64,000 nucleotides of DNA. It comes from Agelaius tricolor. Lineage: Eukaryota > Chordata > Aves > Passeriformes > Icteridae. The notes below the pieces were generated by a model, which was not told where the DNA came from, ran no database searches, and saw only the letters and a list, made by a program, of their open reading frames with translations. The DNA lies in NCBI GenBank assembly GCA_023055355.1, contig JALJCS010000050.1, positions 2,728,001 to 2,792,000 of the forward strand, written 5' to 3'. This document shows, in pieces, positions 33,591 through 43,400 of the stretch; positions within the stretch are counted from its first letter, which is position 1; each line of letters begins with the position of its first letter. Both the position numbers and the translations under genes were made by a program.

Positions 33591-33719
33591 GCTGCTGGAG
33601 ACAGCCAGGATGACATCAAGGATGAGAAGCTCTTCCTCAGCCTGGCCACTGGAGGCTGAAGGTGATGGACTTTGATTCTGGCACCTTCTTCAAAGCCAGA
33701 CTCCACAGGGAATTTGCAG
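33497..33719 (+). pseudogene. Vestigial PIM module with CTG expansion, arm 2
   Basis: This corresponds to 22880-23058 in arm 1. It starts after a CAG acceptor with GKEKEPLEKLYRVGML, runs into a leucine-coding CTG run, then changes frame into DIKDE and a degraded DFG-like block, ending at a GTGAGT donor. It could be spliced onto PIM transcripts downstream, but it lies after the TAG of exon 5. Confidence 0.6.
33541..33597. repeat. (CTG)n expansion, 19 triplets
   Basis: Nineteen triplets, all CTG except one CTA. The matching place in arm 1 has three. Confidence 0.95.
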
Positions 33720-34765
33720 GTGAGTCCCCACCCGGGGAAATGCTGCCAGATTTGGGCATGGCCCAGCCTGGCTGGGAAGCAAAGGTTCCCCCTCTGCTGG
33801 GGCAGATGCAACTCATTCTTCAGTCGCTGCCCAGCTGCTTTTGGCAGGGCTGGGGCATGGGCTGGGCTGGGTACAAATGGGAGTGGGCTCCTGGCCCTGC
33901 CAACAGCCCCCAGCAGCCACCGTGGCCTGGGCTGGGGCTGGGGCTGGGGCAGCCAGCCCGACACAAGCAAAGCCCCATGCTGGGAGCAGAGGTGGGACTC
34001 CAGAAGCTGTGCAGGGGCTGCTTTGCTCTGCAGGCAAGGAAGGGCTGGGCTGCTGCACTGCCCTTGTTTGCTTTGGGATGACCGTGATTTTGGGGGGCAG
34101 TGCAGGGTGGAAGTGAGAAAGTGTGGGCTTCCCTCACCCATGGCTGGGTTTTTCCCTACCATGTAGGAGTTGGCCTTCCTCAAGGCCCTGACAGAGATAA
34201 GAGTTTTTCCCGTTTTTCTTGTTTTCCTTTTTTGTCTGTAATCTCTTTTCAAGAATGTGTTGTTTGTTTTTCCAGAGGAAGCGTTCCAGGTGGTCCAGTG
34301 CGGATGGGGAAGTGCTTGGGAGCAGCTGTGGCGTGGATGGGCGGTGGCCTTGGAGAAGGCTGAGGACGTGGTTTGGGAGCAGCTTTTCTTGCAGCCGTGG
34401 CTGGCGTGAGGTGGGTCCCTGTGTGCTTGGCAGGGTGGGATCAGAGCTTTTGGGAGATGGCAGCGAGCACAGGAGCATCCTGCTCTGGGCAGCTGCTGAG
34501 GGCTGGATGTGCCGTGGCTGGCTGCAGGCTGGGCACATGTCCTGCCCTCCTGCTCTGCTGCCAAAGGCAGCAGGGATGGGCAGCTCTGGGCACAGCTCTG
34601 GGCACAGCCAGCATGGCCTGGGCACCGCAGGCCTTGGCACAAGGGCACAGGAGCCCTCAGCTGATGGGCACTTTCTGCTTTCTCTCCTTGCAGCCGGGCT
34701 CTGCGGCTGCTGAGGCTGCTCTGGGCTCTGCCAGGGCTCTGCTGGGCTCAGCCCTGGGCCCAGCT

Positions 34766-35860
34766 GGGCTGGCTCTGCCCTCCCATTGCTCTGACAGCTT
34801 TGCATCAGACGAGCCCCTTGCGAGCACAGCGGCTGAGCTTTCTGCTTTGGCAGCTGAGTGAGACTCTGCTGCAGGCCCAGAGATTGCAGCTGGGGACACA
34901 CATCCAATTGGCAAGAACCCAAACCCTCCACAGTCCCAGCTGAACGCCTGGATCTGCACAGGGTGTTTGTCTGTCCCATTCTTCCTTCTTGATTGGCTGG
35001 AATTGTGCAATTGCACTTTCTTCCTCCTCTAGAAGTGCCTGAGTGGGCCAAAGCTGGCGAGTGGGCCGTGTTCCTGAGGCAGTGCAGTCTGGAGCTGTTG
35101 GATGGAGAATTGCCCTTCTGCACTGCCAAACCAGAGCAAAAAGCCCTAAGTGGGACTTTGTGTCTCTAAGAAATCCCTGACAGTTTCAAAGGGAATGTGC
35201 AGCTCCTTCCCAGGCTGAGAAGGAAGGGCATCTTCTAAAGGATTTGGGCTTTGACAGAGTTTCCATTCCCAGTCCTGCTTGGAGCGGGAAGGGCACAAAG
35301 CAATTTCCTCTTGCTTTGAGCACAATTTCAAATGGCAATGTTGGAAACAAAGCCCAAAATCTTTAAAAGGCTGCTGGGATAAGTAAGATGGATCCATGCC
35401 ATCAGCACATTTACAATGTAAATAACTGAGTTCCCCTTTAAAAAAATCATTTACCTCTTAATGCAAAGTTTCAGAACTTTTTCACTAACACTTGGGTTTT
35501 GTTTTCATCTTTCACATTTTATATAGTTTTTTTTCTTTTTCCTTTTTTTCCTTTAAATAGAAAACATGTCCTAGAGAAGGAATGTCCTTTGCTCCTGGTT
35601 CCTGTGTGGAGCAGCTCCCTTGCTGCTGGCTGAGCTGCTCAGGCAGAGCCCGGCAGCTCCTGGCCCTGCAGGGCTGAGGCTTTTCCCCGTTGCTGGGCAC
35701 AGACTGATGGAGCAGCACTGCTGAACACGGGCACACACAGAGGGCCCAGCAGCAGCTGCCTTTGGCCACCTGAGGCTCCAAGGCCCAACCTCTGAGCAGC
35801 CAGGGCTGGAAGAGACTGGCAGCATCGGATCCCTGACTCTGGGCCAGGGCTGCACAAATG
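34766..35860. other. No gene recognised
   Basis: Sequence past the end of arm 2, with no recognised exon or repeat. T-rich around 35520-35560. Confidence 0.35.
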
Positions 35861-35871
35861 ACCCCACAGCA

Positions 35872-35904
<33 letters not shown>

Positions 35905-35909
35905 GCAGA
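35861..35909. repeat. (CAG)n microsatellite
   Basis: About 16 CAG-type triplets with one AAG-type interruption (cagcagaagcagcag). Not in a recognised exon. Confidence 0.9.
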
Positions 35910-36575
35910 TGGAGCTGACATTCAGCACAGCCCCTGCCCCTGTTCCCTCCCGTGTGCAGCGGTGTCAGAGCAGCCTGAGGCACCTGGGAGCCCCCAGTGC
36001 CAGCAGGGACTTGAGATGGCAGCCCTGGGCTCCTGGAGGCTGTGCAAGGAACGGAGCTGGGCACTCCCTGTCCATGGGGAGCTTCCAGATGGAAAAGGCT
36101 GCTGTGCCCAGGCAGCTCCAAGGGCACAGAAAGGAGGCTCTGGAGCACTGGATCTGTGCCAGTGCCACAGTCCTGGGCAGCAGCCAGCCAGCCCTGGGGG
36201 AACAGAGGGCACAGCAAGAGGGACAGAAGCAGGCAAGGGCAGAGACTGGGACGAGCCCGGCCCGCGAGCAGGAACAGCTGCTCCATTGCACTCTTGGAGA
36301 AAGCTCTTGGCTGCTTCAAAGCGCTGAAAGGCGTGAAGGGCAGAGAGGAGGCCACAGCAAACAATGCTCCTGTTTGCACAGCCTCCCCTCTGCGTGTCCC
36401 AGAAGGAATTGCATGGACTGGATTCGTCTCTCCGAGTGCTCTCGTTCAGCATGAGCAGCTCAGCACCAGGAGCTGAAGGAGCTGAAGCCTCAGGCCACAG
36501 GAGCTGGGCAAGAGGGAACTTCTGGAGCAAAGTAATGCTGCTGAAATAGCCCCAGCTGAATGCAGTGGATATCAT
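35910..36575. other. No gene recognised
   Basis: GC-rich, with overlapping open frames on both strands but no family resemblance or splice structure. Confidence 0.35.
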
Positions 36576-36700
36576 CATGGAATCACAGAATCCTTTCTGT
36601 TGGAAAAGCCCTCTGAGCTCACCCAGTGCAGCCGCTCAGCCAGCAGTGCCAAGCCCAGCACTAAAGCACGTCCCTGAAGTGCCAAGGCCTGGACAGCAGC
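36576..36700 (-). mobile_element. CR1 LINE 3' fragment, antisense
   Basis: The sequence 'atcatggaatcacagaatcc' followed by 'ttggaaaagccctctgagctc' is the reverse complement of the standard avian CR1 3' end. Only about 120 bp remain. Confidence 0.75.
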
Positions 36701-37240
36701 CCTGAGTGAGGCCTGGACAGCAGGCCCTGAGCCCAAGGTGGCCTCTGGAGGAACCTTCCAAGCAAAGGTTATCTTTGTATCTGCTCCCTGATGAGATCTG
36801 CATGGTCATTAGCACTGTGATAGATGTAGCCACTCCTTAGTGAAACATGGATGGCCCTTTGTGTATTTAGAAGCCAGAGAAGGCCATGAAATCTGACATC
36901 TGGCCTTGTGTGGGGCTGAAGGATCAAAGTCAGCTGCCTTGGCTCCTCCTTGAGGCCTGGCCAGGCTTTGGGAGGGAGCCAAGAGGAGGATGAAAGCAGA
37001 TGTTGCCACACTAGCAGTGCTGTCAGTTTGTTCATGCAGCACTGTCAGAGCTGGGCCCTCTCCCAGTGGGCTTGGAGCCTCAGCTGGGGCTGGAGGCACC
37101 TGCAGGAATTGCCAGTGCCCAGGAGTGGCTCTGCAGCCCTTGGCTGTGACAGCTTCCCCAGCTGCTGTGTGCATCTGGGGGATGGCAAAGGCTGAGGGGA
37201 AATGCTGCTGCATCTTTCTTAATCACTGCAGGCAATCTTT
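36701..37240. other. Unassigned, before ERVL remnant
   Basis: A minus-strand open frame (36769-37035) has no family I recognise. The right part may belong to the ERVL LTR that starts before 37248. Confidence 0.3.
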
Positions 37241-37802
37241 GGTGGGGATGATTGGCTGCATTGCTGAGCTGCTCCTTTTGTGATTCTTTGCTGCTCTGAA
37301 CTGCAGGAAATGACACTGATTCCTTCAGTTGGAGTCTGTGTCTTTGGTGCTGACTTTGGCCACTGGTCAAACCAAACTGGCCCAGTCTGGCCAGATCCCA
37401 ACCAAATGTCACTTGTTCAGTGTCAATGTGAGGCATCAGTGCCATCAGAAATTCCCAGATGGGAAGCCCTTCCCTGGAGTTCCCTGGCTCTGGAGTGGGC
37501 TGAGGTGGGAGCCCCGTGGGAGCAGTGGGGCAGTCGGGTAAAAGAAGCTGCAGCCCTGGATGTCTTCAAATGCATCCAAAAATTGCACATGGAAAAGGAA
37601 AAGGACTTGTGGGTTTGGGCAGACAAAGATGAATTTGTTAAGAGTCCATTGGAAACAGCACCTTCAGAAGGAACAATTATTGTTGGAATGCTCCCACATG
37701 GAGCAAGAGCAGAAGGTTTTAATCTTGAGCTCAGCTGCATTTGTACCAGTGAAATATCACTATGATAACTAACTATATGCATTTATTGTATAATAAGACC
37801 TT

Positions 37803-37850
37803 AATATATATATATTTGTATACTTATATATATATATATTTTATATATAT
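37803..37850. repeat. (TA)n-rich tract
   Basis: Interrupted runs of TA dinucleotides inside the ERVL remnant. Confidence 0.85.
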
Positions 37851-38135
37851 GTCTGTATCTATCTGTCTATATGTATATCTACATATGAAATAATAATAAT
37901 GTGAAATAGTGCTGACAATACTAATTTGGTAGCTTTGGCTGCTCAGGGATGTAACTCTGAATACCCTACAGAACAGGATTGGCCAGGGCCCTACTGTCAG
38001 TGGTCAACTATGTGAGATTGTATACAATGTAAAAAGGAGGAAGGGATGAAATTGGCTATTTCCCAGGGTTTGGTGATACTGTGATGAAGAGGGCTTTGTC
38101 TGTTGCTGTGAAAAATACAGGGATGAAGCCTGCAG

Positions 38136-38330
38136 GGTTTTTCATGTCCCAGACTATGCACAAGCTGCAGGATTGGTTGAACGGGTGAAGGGGTTGTTAA
38201 AAGAGCAGTTGAAAAAATGAGGAGATGGGAACCTTTGCCCATGGAGAACCCATCTCCCAGATGTGCTCCATGCCCTGAACAATGGCCCACGGGGGAAATG
38301 GAAACCCCCTGGCTGTGCACGGCTGCCCCC
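38136..38330 (+). pseudogene. pol: ERVL integrase fragment
   Basis: Broken frame with AAGLVER, KGLLKEQLKK and [20 protein letters not shown], matching the end of the catalytic core and beyond in ERVL-type integrases. A TGA at about 38218 interrupts it. Confidence 0.65.
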
Positions 38331-38577
38331 AATTTGCAAATCCAACCATGGGCAGTGAGACTTGGACTGCCTGGGAAATTGTTCTGGCTGTGATGGCCCC
38401 TGGCAGGGCCAGCCCAGAGGCTGCAGGGCTGGGCCTTCATGCATTGGAATTCATGAGGAGAAATTCAAAGCAAATGAGAGCTCTCAATACTGAAACAGGA
38501 ATTCAGATTCCTCCAGGACACTTTGCTTTGGTAACTGCTCCCTTGGAGCTTGGCCTTGCAAAGTGTTCATGTCATGG

Positions 38578-38698
38578 CAGGAGGAATTGATGCAGAATAT
38601 CAAGCAGAAATTACAGTAATTCTGTTAAACAATAGTGAACAAGATTGGATTATTCAACCCTGTGACAGGGTAGCACAATTATTGATATTGCAATTTTA
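38578..38698 (+). pseudogene. ERVL dUTPase fragment
   Basis: The C-terminal half of a dUTPase is readable: [11 protein letters not shown], then [13 protein letters not shown], ending at a TAG. The motif order (GxxDxxY, then QxGDRxAQL) is that of trimeric dUTPases, with glycine replaced by cysteine in the second motif. Its place after integrase fits ERVL elements. Confidence 0.65.
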
Positions 38699-39576
38699 GG
38701 AACGATTGTGAAAAAAGGAGCTCCAGCTCCAATCACCACCGTTTGTGGAGATAAAGGGTTTGGATGCAGCCGTCCTAATAATGGAGCCAGAGCGTGGGTC
38801 CGGAGGCCAAATGGCCCTCCCGAGGCAGCTGAAGGAGCAGCTCCTGAGAAAGACAACTCTGAGTCCTGAAAGCTGGGCAGGAGCAATGGGAATGTGTCCC
38901 TGCAGCCAAGGATTGTGTGTGAGAACAAGTAGATGTGACAGGATATTGTTTTACACATGCTGCCAGACCAAATCTCCCTGTTTGCCCCAAGGGCCCCTTT
39001 GGCAAATGCTCTGATCCACGGGGCTCCATGGGAAGGCTGCTGTGACACTGAGGGACTTGCACAGGAATTGCATCCAGGAGCCTGGGTGCCCCTCAGGGAC
39101 TGGGACCCGGCCCCTTCCAGCCAGAGGGGAAAGGGCCCCCCAAGCCTTGTTAGCCCCAGACAACATGGTAAAGCTGAACAGCAAAGGGCCTGGGGGCATT
39201 ATTCTGGAATTCAAAAGGTGCCAGCTCCATGGACAACGGAATTCTTGTTCCTAACTCCAAGGAGATTGAGAAAAAAGAATGAAGAAAGGTGTCACTGAAG
39301 CACTACTGATGTCTGTAAGGTGTACCTTGATAGTCAGCCAGAATCTTTGTCTGCCACAAACACCTCTAGTGTTTGACCAAGGGGTTAGTCATCAAAATGT
39401 AATGATGAGTTCTGATGGATTGCTGAGCTTATCCTTTTGTAATTCTTTGCTAATGATGATGTGCTTTGCTGAGCTTATCCTTTTGTAATGCTTTGCAGCT
39501 GTGCATGATATAAATGCCACAATTCCTTCAGTTGGTGTCTGTGTCTTTGGTAGTGACCCTGCCCACTGGTGAAACA

Positions 39577-40198
39577 GGGCCCCCTCTTGCCTAAGTGTTA
39601 GCTGGGAAGGCAAAAAGCCTCCCTCCAAAATTGCCCCCTTGCTCCTTGTTCCCCCCTTCATAGCCTGAGCATGATGTGCTCTGCTCTGGGCTGTGCCCGG
39701 GGTCAGTTGGGGTCACCTGTCCTGGCTGTGTCCCCTGCCAAGCTCCCCCGCAGCCCCAGCCCCTCCCCAGCGTGGCTGGACGAGGGGCAGGACAGGCCTT
39801 GGCTGTGCTGCAGCTCAGCAAGAACAAAACCATCTCTGCGTGCTCAGCGCTGTGCTCAGTACCCGGCCCAGCAGTGTCTCAGTGCCAGGGGCTGTGCCCT
39901 CAGTGCCTGCCAGGGCTTTCCATGGCAACTGCCAGGCCAGGTGCCCCAGGTGTCCCCCCCAGTGCCGCTTGCCATGGAAACAGTGCCCAGCCCTGCCCCT
40001 TTCTGTCTGGCTGACCTGGCCTTTGGCCCTGGCAGTGCCCTTGGCTGCTGGTTCCTGGTGCCCGAGCGGCCAGCGCGGCACAGGGCAGGTGGCCATGGCA
40101 CAGCCCCAGCAAGGGATCCCCTCTGGCTCTGGGCACTGACACCAGCCCTGAGCAAGGGGCCCAGGGCAGCTTTCCATGCCCACCAACCATCACAATGC
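39577..40198. other. No gene recognised
   Basis: GC-rich sequence between ERVL and the next LTR pieces. Plus-strand open frames at 39671-40264 lack family resemblance. Confidence 0.35.
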
Positions 40199-40374
40199 TT
40201 TTGCCCAGAAAAAGGTACTTGGACATGTGTAACTCTTTGTTCTTATTGTCTCGGATTCTCCTAAATCCTAATTGTCCAAATTTTTATTACTTTAATTATA
40301 TTACTGTTTTTATAACAATTTACTTACTATTGAAATTTTAAACTTTTAAAAACAAGTGATTGGTGTTTTTCACA
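40199..40374 (-). mobile_element. LTR fragment, antisense, head-to-head with the next
   Basis: On the minus strand it starts TGTGAAAAACACCAATCACT and runs about 175 bp, matching the first 175 bp of the LTR at 40449 with scattered substitutions. The rest of this LTR is absent. Confidence 0.7.
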
Positions 40375-40448
40375 CAGTGCCCAACACACAATATCCCATG
40401 TACTGATGTTTCTGGGGGAGCCATTTACAACACCGGGGGGTCACAGGA

Positions 40449-40916
40449 TGTGAAAAACGCCAATCACTTGTTTTTTAAATCTTTAAAAGTTTCATAGTAA
40501 TAAAATGGTTAGAAAATGAGCAATATAATTCGAGTAATAATAACTTCGATATTTTGGATTAGGACAATATGAGACAATACAAACAAAGAGTTACGGACAT
40601 CTGGGTACCTTTTTCTGGGCAAAATAAGCCTGAAAAAAGACACACTTTAAGAGAGGATTCACCCTTAAAAACAATAACCTGTTGCATATTCATACACCTC
40701 ATACATGATGCATAAATTCCATTCAAACCAAGGAGTCTGTTCAGTGTCAACTTCTTCCTCTGAATCCTGACGGCGTCTTCAGGGCTGAGCAGGCAGGAAG
40801 AAGTTCGTTTCCTCTGATAGGAAAGCAATAAATTCTCTTTCTCTGAAAGATTTAGGTGTCCTGTGGCTGCTATCTCGCTGCAAGTCCTTTCTTTTTAAAA
40901 AAAAGTATCTCACATA
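40449..40916 (+). mobile_element. LTR, sense orientation
   Basis: It starts TGTGAAAAACGCCAATCACT, has a TATA-like 'gatgcataaattcc' near 40706 and AATAAA at about 40827, and can be ended at 'gtatctcaca' near 40916. With the antisense piece it forms a 175-bp inverted repeat with a 76-bp spacer. Confidence 0.65.
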
Positions 40917-41099
40917 GCATAGTTTCTATTTTGACATTACGTAATACCCCAAAACTAGATTTAACACAGTACTTAAGAAAATTAATACAGCATAACTTTC
41001 TGACATAACACATATAATATTCATTTGAATATTTGCGAAAAGCCAATCATAAAATACGCATTTTTCACATAGGAGGACTGAGCTCCCCCAGTTATTCCC

Positions 41100-41650
41100 C
41101 GTACAGACGGGACCTCCCCTTCCCCTCAGACCTCTCCCGCCTTCCCCGCGACGGCCAAAGTCCCGCTGTGCTGCCCCCGGCCGGCGACCACGGCGACATC
41201 GCCAACCCGCCCGGGCCCCCGGGCTGCCCCGAGACCTCTCTGGCGTCCACGGGCGACGAGCAAGCCCCGCCGATGGCCCCGATGGTGCCGATGGCCCCGC
41301 CGATGGCCCCGATGGTGCCGATGGCCCCGCCGATGGCCCCGCCGATGGCCCCGCCGATGGCCCCGCCGATGGCCCCGCCGATGGCCCCGCGGCCGCCGCT
41401 GTCTCCGGCCGGGCCGTGCCCGGGCCGTGCCCCGCGAGCTCCGCTAGGCGGCGCCCCCGCCCCCGCGCTGAGGGGCCGCTGCCGCTTCCCGCCCTTCGCG
41501 CCCGCCCTCAGCGGCCGCCGGCAGCTGGGGCCGCTCCGCCCGCCCTTTTATCGGAGCCATGGAGAAGGAAAACCGCTTTAAATTGTTCATGCCGCCGAGC
41601 CTGAGCGCTGGGCAGGTGTCTGCGGGCAGATCCCAGGTGAGCGCTCGGCC
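41100..41650 (+). promoter_or_regulatory. CpG island over the SYCP1 start
   Basis: The sequence changes sharply from AT-rich to CpG-rich and covers the first coding exon at 41559-41636. It probably holds the promoter. A TATA-like 'cccttttatcgg' lies 15 bp before the ATG and is probably too close to act as a TATA box. Confidence 0.6.
41268..41393. repeat. 12-bp GC-rich minisatellite
   Basis: About ten units of 'ccgatggccccg' with occasional 'atggtgccg' variants. It reads as repeated MAPP in one frame, probably by chance. Confidence 0.85.
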
Positions 41651-43400
41651 GCGGGGGGGACAGTGCTGGGCCCGGGGAGTGCCCGGCACAGCCCCGGCCT
41701 GGAGCACACACACACCTGCCCCTGCATGGGCCGAGACGGCTCCTGCCTACTCGTTTCTGGCATATGCACAGACATCTTCGGTTTGAATTTCAAAGACTTT
41801 TGTTGTTGTTTTCCATCAAAACTGAAGGGAATCCTCTTCTCGAGCATCCGCTCTGTGCTGTAAGTCCGCGCTTGATGTGGGTAATTCAGCCCAGAGAGCG
41901 AGCAGGGCTCTATCGCCGGCCGGGGTCTGTGTACAAATCACAAACGGGACGGGACTGCTGAGGAACTGCCTTGAGCTGTTTTCTTTTCCAGCATCAGTCT
42001 CATTACATGGTGATGACAATGGGAAGATGTCAGCAGCTCACATCCCAGGCAGCAGACAAAGAACTTAATGTTACAACTTACTTTCAAAGTTTTTTGACCA
42101 ATCACACAAAGCAAAAGCATATTGACAGTAGTTCTATCCAACCACTGTAAGCACAGGTACCTTTGGTTCAAACAATGCTTGCCTTTTTTGAATACAATAC
42201 CTGCTGCTTGTAAGCCTTAAAACACAATGCACAGAGCTCCATTATTAAGCTTAGAACTTCCTAATATCTCCCTAGATAAACTTTTCTGTAACTTAGGGAG
42301 TTATTCTAGACAAGCGTTAATACACAGACCATTGTTCTATTTGCCCTTACTTTTCTACTTTTTAAATAATTTTTCTGCTGACCTATCTCATGGCTACTGC
42401 TTGGCTCTAATCACAGTTCTGCTGTCTCTGAGGCTGCCTTTTGCAGCTTTCCCAAACCCCTCTGATTTGATGGATTCCCACAGGCCCCACTCAGATGCTC
42501 GCACTGGTGTTGGTGTCTTGGTCTCACCAGATCAGGTGTGCAGTGAAAATGTTCTGTCCCCACACTGAGTTATGGGAATTCAACAAGTTATTTTTTCATG
42601 TTGAAGCTCCTTATGAAATATGTTGAGATTCAAATGGGACATTCTGACAGCAGATGAGTTAGCTGTTTACAGGATGAACCTCTGTGACTTAAAAACCTTG
42701 TAAAAGGGTATTTTCATGCTGAAACATAATCAGATATAGTTTAGAAGTGCCCTTGGAAGCAAAGCAAGAAAGAAATATCAACTACTGGTCTTCAAAAAAG
42801 TAATTTGTCTCCTTGAGTCCTTTGCCATGCACCAGGGCCCAGCCAGGCAGGAGCTGCTGAGTTCCCTGCATTGAAAGCTCCCCTTTGGCCACAGTCTATA
42901 AATCAAACTGCAGGACACCAACAGTTTGATCAACCACTGGGCAGGAAGAAGTGAGTTCCAAAGCCATTACCAATACCTTGGGCTTTGAAATTTGTAGGCA
43001 GCTGTTTTATTAATGACCAATTCTATTTTCACATCATCTGTAGGGATTTTTTATGGATTTTATAATTCTTCTTTACAAATGTACCCATAAGGAACTAATG
43101 TTTAAATTTGTGCAGGGTTTGAACAGATGCTCAGATGATGACTTTAAGCTGCCATTTGATGTGTCGAACCGTGGCAAAATCACTGATTCAGGTACGATTG
43201 GAATATTTGCCATGCACCTTCTTTAGATTTTTATATCTTGTCAAGGTTTAATTTTCATGAGTAGTCTCACAGTTTCATATCTGTAACTGTTAAATACAGT
43301 TTCACTGTTACAGTTTTTAGAAAGACATTGATCAAAATCTCTTCATGTTTCAGATACAATTTCACAGCAAGTGAAACTTTGCTCTGAAGTAGATGAAGAG
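41559..43400 (+). CDS. SYCP1: SYCP1 exons 1-3 (N-terminal part)
   Basis: Exons: 41559-41636 (ATG in the CpG island; [13 protein letters not shown] resembles the conserved N-terminus), 43116-43191 and 43354-43400. Acceptors are AG. Donors are GTGAGC, GTACGA and GTCAGC, the last being weak. The region is mostly non-helical in the family and mediates N-terminal assembly. The intron after exon 3 holds a CR1 insertion. Confidence 0.75.

Larger units (their letters stand above)
32437..34765 (+). repeat. Inverted duplication, arm 2
   Basis: Plus-strand partner of 21846-24109. It starts in PIM intron 3, covers exons 4 and 5 and runs about 1.5 kb past the PIM stop. The arms are separated by about 8.3 kb that holds most of the retroviral insertions and the 134-bp satellite. 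Confidence 0.85.
37241..39576 (+). mobile_element. Decayed ERVL-type provirus
   Basis: Two direct LTR-like blocks (37248-37375 and 39410-39576) share 'gctgagct', 'ccttttgtgattctttgct', 'attccttcagttgg' and 'gtctgtgtctttgg'. Between them integrase-like (38136-38330) and dUTPase-like (38578-38698) remnants occur in the order known for ERVL elements. The 3' block carries an internal duplication of 'gctgagcttatccttttgt' and a TATAAAT near 39510. A short possible gag-like frame lies at 37550-37760. All frames are broken. LTR outer borders are uncertain. Confidence 0.65.

Noticed and set aside
33350..34648. 432-codon minus-strand frame
   Set aside because: It is antisense to the PIM duplication arm, contains the CTG run as polyalanine, and matches no family. 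The same frame in the other arm is split into pieces.
40199..40624. A novel foldback DNA transposon
   Set aside because: The right arm continues as an ordinary LTR with TATA and AATAAA signals, so two inverted LTR pieces explain the palindrome.
41033..41581. 182-codon frame with repeated MAPP
   Set aside because: It lies in the CpG island, is created by the 12-bp minisatellite and overlaps the SYCP1 first exon in another frame.
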